Numbered from the stretch's first letter, positions 25,147-34,844 are shown. The stretch is 64,000 nucleotides of DNA from Deltaproteobacteria bacterium (GCA_022601195.1 JAHZIX010000044.1:268125-332124), one strand, 5' to 3'. Notes: generated by a model from the sequence alone, not told the origin. Made by a program: numbers and translations.

Positions 25147-28100
25147 TTACTCGACGCGGAAAACACCCCACATACCGTTGACCAGGTACCACGGGACATA
25201 GTCGCCGTAGAGATAGTCACCCTTAACGGGGGTTGGCCCACCAGCGCCTCGATTGATCACCGCATCGAAGTGATTCGTTGGGCCGTGGCCGAAACGAGCA
25301 CCGACCCGCTCCGATGTGGGGTTGTCGCCAATTTGAGTCGAATTGGCAGTGTAGGGATTGAACTCCCAGACGTGGCCATGCACGTTGAAAACATGGCTTT
25401 GGGTGTGGCCTCCGGGATGAACCACCCGGAACCGGGCGGGCACACCAGCGCCAGCCGTGAACACCGGTGTCAACGGATCCGGATTGGGGCCACCGACGAA
25501 GGAGTTCAGAAAGACCTCGTCGAAGTTGGTGACTTCGCGAGTCTTGGTGGGAGCACTCTCGGGCTTGTAACCACGACGGAACCAAATGGGCTCCGTGCGG
25601 TAATTGAAAGCCTTTTGAGCCGTTTCTTGAGGATCCTCATTCACCGCCATGCTCATGACCGGCTCCGGATCTCCGTTGTCATCAGTAGCGTCACCGCTGT
25701 AGCGCAAGTTGACGTCGTCCTGAAAGATCAACGCGAACTCTCGGAAGGACTCTTGCCCCGGAGCATGGATGGTCGCCAGGGCACGAGTCCTCCGATCGGT
25801 GGGCTCGTCGTTGTAGTTGTCGGTGTCCAGGAGGTCCCAAGTCGAGCCTTCCGGCTCGATGATGAGAGCCCCCACCGCCGCCTTGTTGGTATGTTTGATG
25901 GGATCCGCCGAAGAGAGGCCAACGGCACCAAACTCCACCGGGGTGGCAATCACTCCCGTGGAAGTGGTGTCCAAGAGCCCTGCATACCAGTAGTAGGTAA
26001 TGGTCTCCGAAGGGGACACCGTTTGCTTCTGGTATTGGGTCGGGTTCAAACCGACATTGGCGCCATCACCCTGCCGTACGTCATAGAACACCAGTTGTGG
26101 ATGTAAACCAACATCTAAAGATGGCTTCACGTCATTGGCGTTGAAATGTTCGATGATCATGGGCATCCCGTTCCATCCCGTCATCTCGTCATATTGACCA
26201 GGATCCGAGCCATATTTCTCGGGCAGATCGTTGTGCAGATTGACCTCAATGCAATCGCCGGCGTTGGCTCGTAGGATCAGAGGCTCGACAGGAGCATCCG
26301 CCTTGAGTTTGGGCCGACCGTTGATGTAGGTCAGGTCACTGCTATAGACGAACAAGATAGCCGTCGGGTCGTGAAGCGGGCCTTTGTTGACCGTGCTCGA
26401 ATGGGGCAGAGGCTCTCCCGGATGGGGATCGTCCCACCGCACCACCGTGTTTTCCCGCCAGTTGTAGTAAAGGGTGCCATCCGGCAGAGCCTCACTGGCC
26501 GCCACTGCGACGATCTTGTATTGGCGCAGCGGTGCTCCAGCGGGACAGGCCACTGGAATGACTGGACCGGGAGACGGCCCTCCTCCCAGAATTCCCTTAC
26601 CCTCTACCGGCTCTGGGACCGGGCCTGGTCGAGTGGTCTCGGTGTCTGCGGTTCGGTAACCGACGTCCGGATTGCCTTCCTGACGACCATCCGGGTTCGA
26701 AGGTAGCGGCTCCAACCGACTAGCGGAATCCGTAGTCAGGCCGGTCCCCCGGTAGGCGCGGATAAGACCCCACAGGCCATTCCACTGCCACTCCGTGGCG
26801 GCGCTAGGTTTGTAAAGCATGTCGAGGAAACGGTCATTCTGGAGACCGGGCATATGCCCGACTTCCAAGTCGAAGAACTCGGAGATGCCCATCATTTGAG
26901 AATTGCGCCACCCAGAATTGGCCACCGCCGGCTCGGCGAGCCAGTTGAGACCGTGGATGTTGAAATTGTGCTCCTCCTCGTGGGCTCCCACGAGCACCCG
27001 GATCTTCACTTTGTCCTTCTCGTGAGTGCGTAGAACCGGTGTGAAGGGATCCCCGGGAAACAAACCGCCGGTCAAGGGCGGGTAGGGTCCCAGATCCGGC
27101 AGCCCCGGCCTCAGGTTGTAGTTGTTGTTGGCCCGATCCGTCCGAGTTTGGTAGGCAAAGGAGAGGTCTCCAGGGCCTGCTGCGCCCGGCGCATGACTGG
27201 CCTGGCTATTGCTGAACGGATTTCGAATGCGCTCCGCGATGGGCTCACTCCGATAGTTGACCACCGTAAAACCCGGATCGTCCGCTGATACTGCCTCGGG
27301 ACAAGGCGGACGTGCACCGGAAATCGGACAGACTTCCGGCTTGCGATAGATCTCGTGCCACACCGTAGAGTCTCGCCCGGGTGGGTTGATGGCGAAGCGG
27401 GGATTGGACAGTCCTAGCTCCTCGGTGGGGCACACCGGATCCCACTCCTTCTCATAGGCGTGTTGGAAATCGCCGAACTCGAGGAGAAATTCCCGGTAGG
27501 AGTCCGCTCCGTTTTGGATCACCGCTTGCCAGCTGGTGGGTCCACCGTCGTCGCGGCCCGTAGACAGGGGCTGGCCGGTCTCGTTGTGCACCCAGGTACT
27601 GCCCGCTGGCTCCACCACCAACCCGGCATAGAGTCCGACCTGCTGATGGGTCGAAGGACCGAAATGGTCGTGGGTGAAGACGGTGCGCAAAGTCTGGTCT
27701 CCCGTCTCCGTCAGCACCGGGTCCGCCCACCATCTTTGCACCGTGGTCTGCGCTCCCAGATAGTCCGGGAGGTCGTTGCAGTTGACGTCCGGGCCGGAGC
27801 CGAAAATCGGATGGGGTCGGGGCTCAGGGCACTCGAAGGACGGCCCCGGGTCAGATCCCGAGCCGGGATCGTCGCAGCCGTTGTGAAGGCGAATCGCCTT
27901 GATTCTCTCCTGCACTTCCTCCGGGCTGAAGGTTCCATCTTCGTAGTTGAAACCGTTGCCACCGCCATCCGAGGAAGTGACATCGAACTTCACCAGATGA
28001 ATGTGCTGGCCGAGAATATCCGTAGGAGTTCGCACCTGGAAGTCATCCAGCTCGTACTCGTTGGGCACCAGATTGGTGTTCTGGAACTCGATGCATTGCC

Positions 28101-30492
28101 CGCTGTTGGCTCGGAAAAAGAGCGGCTCCGGAGGTCTCGTTCCCGCCAGAGTCGGCGCCACATCTTCCAACAGGGTGAGGATTCTCTGCTGAGGGAAATG
28201 CCAGCCGGATTTATTGAACACCACATCCAACTGGATATCTGCCGCCTTATAGGTACGGAGATCTGAAATGGGTTCACTGGTGCCGGGATGCAAACAGGGA
28301 TCCGCATAGGGAGCGCCCCGTTGAGGTCTGCCACGATTGACCTCGAACAGTTTCAGTGGCTCCGTACCGTTGGGTAACGGCTGAAAGTAGCCACCGCTCG
28401 GCCGAAAATGAAATTTCATGCCGATCTCTTCGATGATCTCGCCGGTTTCCGCCAGCTGCTTCACTGGCATGGACACCACGTGCTTGGAGAAATCCAGACG
28501 TTCCTCGTGATGGATCGAAGCTCCTGGTCCGGTCACCACGTGGCGAGCCAGACCCCCGTCGTCGAGGGTATCCAAGGGAGGGTGAGGCGGCCGGTGCCCA
28601 GCTACTCCGGGGATGAAGAAGGGGAAACCAGGGTTGGTGTAATCCTTCTGACCGGCATTGAGCTGCGCCAGCAAGGTCGCCGGGGGCGTCACTGTAGATG
28701 GCTGACCGTTGGTAATCTTCACCGCCGCCGGCAGGACCGGAAGAGGCTGATTGGGAAGGGGTACCAGGCCGGGGATGGGAGTTCCATCCCAGATCTCACC
28801 GTCCGGAAGGGCTCGAGCCCCTGCGACAGGAATTCCATCGCCGCCCAGCTCTGTACCCATTTCCAGGACATCGTGAACCCGCCACATGGACCACATTCCC
28901 TGGGCAAAATGGGGATAGAAGTGGCAATGGAAAATGGAGTCGCCTACCGTCTTGTTCCGATTGCCGCTGCCTTCATAGGCAATCTCGTAGGTGAAGGCGC
29001 TGCCCTGACCAATGGCCTGACTGTCCAGGTAGACCGAGTTAGGTTCTCGAGGAGAACGGGTCCATTGGTGAGCATGAAGGTGAAAGACGTGGTGATCGTC
29101 CGAGCCAGCGTGCAAATTGCGAAATTTGACATGGTCATTGAGGTAGCTGTGGTACACGTTGGAAGGATCATCGGGGTAATACACCCGCTTGGCTTTCCTT
29201 CCCGGATCCGGCTTACAAGGCAAAGTGCCACTACCTGGATCCGGGTCCAAAGTGTCTTCGTCACAAGGGAAGTTCGCCGGGGTATCCACCACCATGGCGG
29301 GATCCCCCACCGACCAGGCGGAGAGGAAGAACTCCTCATAGAGGCACTCAACACATTCATAGACCGGACCTACCTCGAGACGGTTGGCTAGGATCTCAGC
29401 GCCGATACCGCCCGTGCCGTAGTTGATGGCAAAGGCATCCCTGACACTGTGTAGGGTGAATTCGAGCTCGTCGTCATAGAATTGCGGGAAGGCCTGGAGC
29501 GCGGCGATCTCATCGTGAAAGATGATGGTGAACTCCCGGAAAGGCTCCTTGCGATTGGGATGCACGGGGGTCGAATCCAGGTAGCCTCCACCAAAGTCAC
29601 CGCGCCCTGGGCCCGTTATGAAAGCCGTCAGGTCTGAGTGAATAATTCTGTTGCCTGCGTCCAGCATCTTCAGCTTGGGCTTGCCGGCTCGCAGGCAATC
29701 TTCGCTGGATGAATAGGTCGCGTCGTAGTTGATGGTCGGGTAGCCGGCGGGATTGCCATCCGTGCGAGTGCTAGCCAGGAGCTTCTCTGTCACCTGGCTG
29801 CGGTACCACTCGGCCCCTTGGGGCTCCACCGTGACCGCTCCGAACAGGCCGGTAGCGATCGTCCCGGCATCTCCCTCGCCTCCCACCGGAGCTCCCATGC
29901 TTTGGGCTACGAAAGTGCCCTCCCGGTCAGCGTAATACTCGTAGAGAATGGAGCTACCAGGATCTACGATGCCGTTGCCGGACGGTGGATTCTGTCCCAC
30001 ATTGGCACCGGCATCAGAGATGGTCCGGCGTAGCTCCATGCCGACGATGTGGAAGGAGGCTGCCCGGGTGTGCGGTTGCTCCTCGTGAATCTGCGAAAGA
30101 TCCGGTTCCAAAAGATTGGTAAACCGAATGCGCAGACAATCTCCCTCGTTGACCCGAAGGACCAAAGGGCGGGGCCGTTTGTCACGGCGCAGTTTCACTT
30201 TGCCGGGCACCAACCCACCAACGTAGCACTGGCCGGTTTCGCTGTTGTGGCTGGAGGGCACGACGTCGTGCTGCAAAGCAAATATCTGCCCCTGAGGCTC
30301 CATCGCACCGTATCGATTCCAAACCCAAGGCTGGTCTAGTGCCACCACCCTAGCGGTGATGACCCTGGCGCAGGTACCCGGGAATGGTTCCTCGGTCTGC
30401 GCTCCAGCATCGGGAGCTCCTACCCAGGCACAAAGGGCAAGGGTGACAAAGCTCCCCCACCAGCGAATTTTGCCGAAACACGGATCTCGCAT
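25147..30492 (-). CDS. Giant multicopper oxidase, MnxG/MofA/McoA type
   Basis: A 1781-residue exported protein with a signal (about 1-31). It consists of serial cupredoxin domains. Copper-site motifs are seen in two halves: HLHAHQW (about 470) with HCHFYPHFAQGM (about 522-533), and GQHIHLVKFD (about 828) with THDHFGPSTHQQ (about 938). Further His-rich turns occur at HNFNIHGLNW (about 1175) and SHVFNVHGHVW (about 1698). Length, domain number and these motifs recall large bacterial Mn(II) oxidases (MofA, MnxG, McoA), but laccase-like or other metal oxidation is possible. ATG 30492 has GGAGAGG upstream. It leads a run with a beta-propeller, two SCO chaperones and a cytochrome c fusion. Confidence 0.85.
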   Translation of the reverse strand: MRDPCFGKIRWWGSFVTLALCAWVGAPDAGAQTEEPFPGTCARVITARVVALDQPWVWNRYGAMEPQGQIFALQHDVVPSSHNSETGQCYVGGLVPGKVKLRRDKRPRPLVLRVNEGDCLRIRFTNLLEPDLSQIHEEQPHTRAASFHIVGMELRRTISDAGANVGQNPPSGNGIVDPGSSILYEYYADREGTFVAQSMGAPVGGEGDAGTIATGLFGAVTVEPQGAEWYRSQVTEKLLASTRTDGNPAGYPTINYDATYSSSEDCLRAGKPKLKMLDAGNRIIHSDLTAFITGPGRGDFGGGYLDSTPVHPNRKEPFREFTIIFHDEIAALQAFPQFYDDELEFTLHSVRDAFAINYGTGGIGAEILANRLEVGPVYECVECLYEEFFLSAWSVGDPAMVVDTPANFPCDEDTLDPDPGSGTLPCKPDPGRKAKRVYYPDDPSNVYHSYLNDHVKFRNLHAGSDDHHVFHLHAHQWTRSPREPNSVYLDSQAIGQGSAFTYEIAYEGSGNRNKTVGDSIFHCHFYPHFAQGMWSMWRVHDVLEMGTELGGDGIPVAGARALPDGEIWDGTPIPGLVPLPNQPLPVLPAAVKITNGQPSTVTPPATLLAQLNAGQKDYTNPGFPFFIPGVAGHRPPHPPLDTLDDGGLARHVVTGPGASIHHEERLDFSKHVVSMPVKQLAETGEIIEEIGMKFHFRPSGGYFQPLPNGTEPLKLFEVNRGRPQRGAPYADPCLHPGTSEPISDLRTYKAADIQLDVVFNKSGWHFPQQRILTLLEDVAPTLAGTRPPEPLFFRANSGQCIEFQNTNLVPNEYELDDFQVRTPTDILGQHIHLVKFDVTSSDGGGNGFNYEDGTFSPEEVQERIKAIRLHNGCDDPGSGSDPGPSFECPEPRPHPIFGSGPDVNCNDLPDYLGAQTTVQRWWADPVLTETGDQTLRTVFTHDHFGPSTHQQVGLYAGLVVEPAGSTWVHNETGQPLSTGRDDGGPTSWQAVIQNGADSYREFLLEFGDFQHAYEKEWDPVCPTEELGLSNPRFAINPPGRDSTVWHEIYRKPEVCPISGARPPCPEAVSADDPGFTVVNYRSEPIAERIRNPFSNSQASHAPGAAGPGDLSFAYQTRTDRANNNYNLRPGLPDLGPYPPLTGGLFPGDPFTPVLRTHEKDKVKIRVLVGAHEEEHNFNIHGLNWLAEPAVANSGWRNSQMMGISEFFDLEVGHMPGLQNDRFLDMLYKPSAATEWQWNGLWGLIRAYRGTGLTTDSASRLEPLPSNPDGRQEGNPDVGYRTADTETTRPGPVPEPVEGKGILGGGPSPGPVIPVACPAGAPLRQYKIVAVAASEALPDGTLYYNWRENTVVRWDDPHPGEPLPHSSTVNKGPLHDPTAILFVYSSDLTYINGRPKLKADAPVEPLILRANAGDCIEVNLHNDLPEKYGSDPGQYDEMTGWNGMPMIIEHFNANDVKPSLDVGLHPQLVFYDVRQGDGANVGLNPTQYQKQTVSPSETITYYWYAGLLDTTSTGVIATPVEFGAVGLSSADPIKHTNKAAVGALIIEPEGSTWDLLDTDNYNDEPTDRRTRALATIHAPGQESFREFALIFQDDVNLRYSGDATDDNGDPEPVMSMAVNEDPQETAQKAFNYRTEPIWFRRGYKPESAPTKTREVTNFDEVFLNSFVGGPNPDPLTPVFTAGAGVPARFRVVHPGGHTQSHVFNVHGHVWEFNPYTANSTQIGDNPTSERVGARFGHGPTNHFDAVINRGAGGPTPVKGDYLYGDYVPWYLVNGMWGVFRVE

Positions 30493-30931
30493 GGAAGTCC
30501 TCTCCTTTCAGACGGAACTGGGGCTCCTAGCTCCAAGCCAACTCCGGCTGCCTGACTGCAGAGAACCCCAATAACGGCAGCAGGCGCTGCAAGGGAATCA
30601 GCTCAAACAAGGGATGACGGCACCCAACAGGCAGGTTCCCACCACCTCTTTCACATAGTGACTGGCGCCAAACTAAAACCTCCGTCATGACAGAGAGATG
30701 AATAAGTATTATCGCAATAGCATTAAGATCGATCTTTCTTTTCTATCTACTCGGGATCTACCGTCGAAACACCGCAAGGGCTGAGACTGGGAGAGCGCGC
30801 AGGACTTCCTCTCTCTGGAATAGACATTCCGAGAGCCGTGAGCGGGGGCGAGGGCCGAGGACGAATCTTGGTGGTTTGGGAAAAATCGAGAATCTCTAGA
30901 CTCCGGGCGAGCTCGCTGCAAACGACTCATC
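30493..30931. other. Upstream region of the multicopper oxidase
   Basis: About 440 bp with no gene. A minus-strand reading exists at 30709-30957 but has no family likeness. An AT-rich patch at 30700-30750 could hold the oxidase promoter; I cannot define -10 and -35 boxes with confidence. Confidence 0.4.
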
Positions 30932-30971
30932 CAAAAAGCAAAAGACCACCGAACCAACAGGCCGGTGGTCT
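30932..30971 (-). terminator. Intrinsic terminator of the Cys-rich gene
   Basis: Read on the minus strand, a 9-bp stem AGACCACCG/CGGTGGTCT (30963-30971 with 30943-30951) is followed by a T-rich run (TTTTGCTTTTTGG). It lies 25 bp after the stop of the Cys-rich gene and separates it from the oxidase gene. Confidence 0.7.
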
Positions 30972-30995
30972 CGAGGGCAAATAACTCAGTGCCTA

Positions 30996-31325
30996 CTAAC
31001 AGTTTTGCTGGGTACAGCTACCACCGTAGGGAGCGCAAATTCCGCAGGAGGCATTGCAGCAATAGAAGAAGGGGCCACAAACATTGCCGCCGCACTGACT
31101 CGAACCGGAGCCTTTGCCCAGTTCCACAGGAATAGCGGTTTCGTCCTCGAAGGTGACGATTGCTGGAGCATCCTGTTGATCGCTCGAGGTCTGGCAGGCT
31201 GCATCCGATGACTGCTCGACGGCCACCTCCGGCGCCTCCACAGCCGTCTCTTCAGCGGCTACGGCGGTGAACCCAACTGCAAGTGCCAGGCAGAGCACGA
31301 GAACGGTCCATTCATTCAAACGCAT
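30996..31325 (-). CDS. Small secreted cysteine-rich protein
   Basis: A 109-residue exported protein. A signal peptide covers residues 1-24, then an acidic, Val/Glu-rich stretch (25-70), then a compact C-terminal module with eight cysteines (from CGGNVCG through YCCNASCGIC to CTQQNC). The CCNASCGIC and PYGGSC turns recall a short Cys-rich module I know from various bacterial and eukaryotic secreted proteins; disulfide-bonded, function unknown. It has a strong AAGGAGGA site before its ATG and its own terminator. It lies upstream of the multicopper oxidase but seems a separate unit. Confidence 0.75.
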   Translation of the reverse strand: MRLNEWTVLVLCLALAVGFTAVAAEETAVEAPEVAVEQSSDAACQTSSDQQDAPAIVTFEDETAIPVELGKGSGSSQCGGNVCGPFFYCCNASCGICAPYGGSCTQQNC

Positions 31326-31653
31326 GAGATTCCTCCTTCAAGAGAAAAAATAATATCCGCACCGATCACAAAGATCGTGCATCGAGAATGATTGTAGAAC
31401 ATCAAATCTGCATTGCTGTAACCCAGGGTCGCCCTATTTCAGACCGCCAGAGGTTCGGAACCTCATCCTGGCTCTCCGCTTCTGCCCTTTCCCCGACGGT
31501 CGAACCGTTGAGGAGACGGGAGCTTGGAGGCTAGCTATAAATGATGAGAACTAAGGAATACCGAGTTCGGTTCTTGCCGTCGACCCAGCTACGGAAGAAC
31601 CGAGTGCCAGCCTCGCCCCTCCCTCAAGGGGCCAACTCTGGCAAGATTTGTGG
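31326..31653. other. Intergenic region between Cys-rich gene and porin operon
   Basis: About 330 bp between the Cys-rich gene and the end of the beta-barrel gene, both on the minus strand. The 60 bases next to the Cys-rich gene are AT-rich and should contain its promoter. I found no gene or convincing terminator here. Confidence 0.4.
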
Positions 31654-33012
31654 CTAGAGCCGCCACCGCAGGGTGGTCAGGAGCTCGTTGTTATCCCGTT
31701 CGGCGCCGGAGTCTAGAACGAAGGTGTTGTCGCTAAATTCGACGGTCATATCGAGGCCCGGATAGAGGCCGAGACGAACGCCGAAATCGAGCTTGTCCCA
31801 CTCCCAGCGCATACTCGCCGCAGGATGAAGCTGCTCTCTGCCGCCGAAATCCGGATCCAAGGTCGAAAAGCGCAGTGCGGGAGCAATGTAGGTGAATACT
31901 TGGCGCCCCGCCACTGCCCAGCGCAGAGGTAGATCGAAGCTCCAGGACACCTCTCCCTCAAAACCATCGCGATCGAGGCCAGCAACCTCCTGGTCGACGA
32001 ATTGGCCGAAGAAGGAAAAGTCTCCCAAATAGAGCCACAGGTTGGCTCCCGTCTCGCTCTTTTCCTCGTTCGTGATGGGCAGTGGTGTCAGGTCGAAGGG
32101 GCCGCGCAGAAGGTCCAGGTCTCCACCATAGAAGGAACCTGAGATGCTGAGATCCTCCGCCAAGTCGCGGCGATAGGTCCAGACCAAGAAGTCAGCTCCC
32201 ACGGTCTGAGGTGCATTCTCGAAACGAACTCCCAAGCCGGCCCCCAACTCGAGCTCGTCGAAGTCGAAATCCTCAGTCTCCGTGTCGTAGAGAATCACGA
32301 ATCCACTCTTTCGATCTGGATTCGGATTGGTCTGGCGCAGGGCCGGGATACCGTTGTCACCGGCCAGGGCGTTGGGGTCGCGGATGAACAATGGATTCCC
32401 GGCGGTGGCAGAAGCCTTCATGTAGAAGTGCCGACCGAGGTCGACACCGAGCTCCAGTCCCAAATCCTCGAAACGGTTGAAAGCGGTGGAAACCAACCCG
32501 TAGCTCTCCAGGTGCCGATCATTCTGGCGCTCGAAATGAGCGAATTTCCCCAGCTTCACATAGATACCCGAAGAATCAGCAAGGCGGGCTGGCCGGGTCT
32601 CCTGACCGAAGCGAACCCAGGCCTCGTCGAGATCCACTTTGTGGTCTTCCGAAGTTGGATTGCGGTCGTAGAGGTCGATGACATCGACCTTGAGACGAGC
32701 CGCAAATCCTTTTCCGTGCTGGACGTCTAGCAAGAAAGTCGCTGTGGAGGCTTCAAAATGCTCCCCGGCCTCGACGGTTTCCAGAAAACCGACCTCTTGT
32801 CCAAGAGGCAGAAACTCAGGGGGAAATGGGAACCGCAGGGGAACCCGATTGGAATCGCTATCCCGGTAGTGGACTTTGGCTTCCACTCCCCAATCCCAAT
32901 CCCATCCATCGAGGTCCCCTCCTCCATCGCTCTCCTGCGCTGCAGCAAGGCTTGCTACAAAGAGAGCTACGGAGGCCGCCACAACACCGAGACCCCAAGG
33001 CTGCCTGTTCAT
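31654..33012 (-). CDS. Outer-membrane beta-barrel protein (alginate-export-like)
   Basis: A 452-residue exported protein with signal (1-25). From about residue 40 onward it shows alternating short amphipathic strands with aromatic girdles and acidic turns, and ends LLTTLRWRL, consistent with a C-terminal outer-membrane insertion strand. Its overall appearance (DEAWVRFGQE, VKLGKFAHFERQND) fits the alginate-export porin family. It is the last gene of a three-gene run, 4 bp after the thioredoxin-like gene, whose end carries its GGGAG ribosome site. The solute that passes is unknown. Confidence 0.75.
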   Translation of the reverse strand: MNRQPWGLGVVAASVALFVASLAAAQESDGGGDLDGWDWDWGVEAKVHYRDSDSNRVPLRFPFPPEFLPLGQEVGFLETVEAGEHFEASTATFLLDVQHGKGFAARLKVDVIDLYDRNPTSEDHKVDLDEAWVRFGQETRPARLADSSGIYVKLGKFAHFERQNDRHLESYGLVSTAFNRFEDLGLELGVDLGRHFYMKASATAGNPLFIRDPNALAGDNGIPALRQTNPNPDRKSGFVILYDTETEDFDFDELELGAGLGVRFENAPQTVGADFLVWTYRRDLAEDLSISGSFYGGDLDLLRGPFDLTPLPITNEEKSETGANLWLYLGDFSFFGQFVDQEVAGLDRDGFEGEVSWSFDLPLRWAVAGRQVFTYIAPALRFSTLDPDFGGREQLHPAASMRWEWDKLDFGVRLGLYPGLDMTVEFSDNTFVLDSGAERDNNELLTTLRWRL

Positions 33013-33016
33013 GAAA

Positions 33017-33832
33017 TCAGCTCCCGCTAAGCATGTTCAAGAGGGTCTTCTCGGGCTGCATCCACATCTGTTTTTCGATGCGCCCGACTTCTTGCCCACC
33101 GACGTAAACGATCCCCGTGGGAACCCCGCCGATCTTAAACTTCTGAACCTCCGGCTCGTCGTTGAAGGGAGGCTTCGGCACCCCGTAGTACTCCACCGAA
33201 ACCTTGGATCCTTCCAGGGCCTGGTCGACTTTCAGCATGCGAGGAACATAGGTCTTGCAGAAAGCACACCAAGAGCCGAAAAAGACCTTCACCTTCACTT
33301 CGTCGGACCGTTCCCGCAAGGCAGCCACATCGGCCGCACCGGGCTGATAGCTGGAAGCCTTCAGGACGTACTCGGGGCTGTAGTCCAACAATTGAGCAGC
33401 ATCTTTGAGACCGGTGAGAGGGGGCTTGGGGCTGAGCTTCGCCTCTTGACCCGACACCGAGAAGAAGACGTCAGTTCCCTCGAGGCGAAAAACGCCGGCC
33501 TTCAATACTTCTGCATCCGCCAGGATGTCAACGCTGCCATCCGGCTGTTGACTCAGGCTCATCAGACTCACGGTCTCCACGGCACCGGACCGGGGGCTGA
33601 GCATCACCGGAGTCTCGAAAACGGACGTCCGTAGGAGGAAAGCTCCCGCTGTGCGGGATTGGTAGATCTTTGCCTTCGGCTGTGCCTGACCACCTACTTC
33701 CAAAGAGTAGTCACCGGTTAGCTCGAAGTCGCGCAGAACGTTGTCGACGGGAACCTGGCCGAAAGTAGACAAAGTCGTCACCACAAAAGCGGCCACGGCA
33801 AGAAGAGACAGCATTACCGAGTTGGTTTTCAT
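33017..33832 (-). CDS. Exported thioredoxin-fold protein
   Basis: A 271-residue protein with signal (1-25), a ~140-residue beta-rich N-terminal domain of no family I recognise, and a thioredoxin domain with active site WCAFC at 188-192, cis-Pro loop GGVPTGIVY, and ending helix. It would reduce or isomerise disulfides in the periplasm, or serve a partner made by the adjacent genes. ATG 33832 has GGAG upstream; a longer start at 33877 would run into the MauE-like gene. It lies 16 bp after that gene and 4 bp before the beta-barrel gene. Confidence 0.83.
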   Translation of the reverse strand: MKTNSVMLSLLAVAAFVVTTLSTFGQVPVDNVLRDFELTGDYSLEVGGQAQPKAKIYQSRTAGAFLLRTSVFETPVMLSPRSGAVETVSLMSLSQQPDGSVDILADAEVLKAGVFRLEGTDVFFSVSGQEAKLSPKPPLTGLKDAAQLLDYSPEYVLKASSYQPGAADVAALRERSDEVKVKVFFGSWCAFCKTYVPRMLKVDQALEGSKVSVEYYGVPKPPFNDEPEVQKFKIGGVPTGIVYVGGQEVGRIEKQMWMQPEKTLLNMLSGS

Positions 33833-33848
33833 ATTTGCTCCTGATGTT

Positions 33849-34844
33849 TCACTGAGCGGCGGCCAAAGCCGGATCACCGCTGAAGTCGTCGAGTGGGGGT
33901 AAACCAGAAAATGTAGAAACTACAGCTCCCTCTTCCAGGGTAAAGGAACGCGGCAGGCGCCGGTAAAAAAGATGAATCAGCTCCTCAGGAATCGAGCGAA
34001 TCTCGAATCTGGGGGCGAATTGCCAAAAGAACGCTTGTTGTTCCTCCAGAGAATCGTCGCTCAATACCCAAAGGGGTAGCTCCGGGCCACTGGCCACATA
34101 GCTGTTGAGACGCTCGACAGATTCTCCAAAGGCCGGATCTTGGAGATCCGCCAGGACTACCAAATAGCTCCCCTGAGCGAATTCCGGGACCATGGTTACC
34201 AAGCAGATGCTCTCTCCTTCCGGTCCAGCACATAGCTGGCCTACTTGTGCCCCGGGCTTGAGCCGGGTAGCTAGATTGTCCAAGGGAAGCTGCGGAGACT
34301 TCCAAGCAACGAAAAGGGACAAAGCCGTTGCGAGACCAACGACTGCCCACCGTGGCGCGAGCCAGGCAGTCGAGCCCCAACGACGAGCCAAAAAGGCTAG
34401 TAGGAGAGCCGGTACCAAAAGCAGGATATCTTGCCAAAAGGCCTCGGAGGCAGTGCGTTCCACGAGGCTGCCAAAGCAGCCACAGGAAGTCCCCTCTTCT
34501 CGCAAACCTCGAGCGGTTAGCCAAAAATTCCGGCCGGTCAACCAAAGAAAGAATGCCACCAAAAAAGAGGACGGAACCAACACCCAAAGGCGGCGAATTC
34601 CTAGGAGCAGCGCCATTCCCAGGCCCACTTCTAGAGCCAGGGCGATAAAAGCGACCGCTTTGGCGGACAACAAGAAATCCAGACCCTCCAGGTGGATCTG
34701 CTCCACGAAGGCATCCGGGTCGAGTAGCTTCGCCCAGGCTGCTACCAGCAGCACCAAGCCTAGGAAGGCCCCTCCGCCATATCCAAGAACTTTCTTCCAG
34801 GCGGGGGGGGAATGGGGTGGCAGAGAGGCGGCGTCATCCTTCAT
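33849..34844 (-). CDS. MauE/DoxX-like membrane protein with soluble C-terminal domain
   Basis: A 331-residue membrane protein. Four helices lie at about residues 22-42, 58-82, 86-108 and 132-152, with the redox-type CGCFG motif near 121-125 in the loop, as in MauE and other DoxX-related disulfide proteins. A fifth hydrophobic segment at about 165-182 precedes a 150-residue periplasmic or thiol-fold region (SYLVVLADLQDPAF). MauE-like proteins usually work with thioredoxin-like partners in making disulfides of secreted redox enzymes; the next gene is such a partner. ATG 34844 is preceded directly by a GTG option at 34847. Confidence 0.78.
   Translation of the reverse strand: MKDDAASLPPHSPPAWKKVLGYGGGAFLGLVLLVAAWAKLLDPDAFVEQIHLEGLDFLLSAKAVAFIALALEVGLGMALLLGIRRLWVLVPSSFLVAFFLWLTGRNFWLTARGLREEGTSCGCFGSLVERTASEAFWQDILLLVPALLLAFLARRWGSTAWLAPRWAVVGLATALSLFVAWKSPQLPLDNLATRLKPGAQVGQLCAGPEGESICLVTMVPEFAQGSYLVVLADLQDPAFGESVERLNSYVASGPELPLWVLSDDSLEEQQAFFWQFAPRFEIRSIPEELIHLFYRRLPRSFTLEEGAVVSTFSGLPPLDDFSGDPALAAAQ

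Noticed and set aside
24985..26106. 373-codon plus-strand open frame
   Set aside because: It lies antisense to the beta-propeller and oxidase genes and has no family likeness; the minus strand has clear domains.
28408..29391. 327-codon plus-strand open frame
   Set aside because: Antisense to the oxidase across its copper motifs; a by-product of high-GC codon use.
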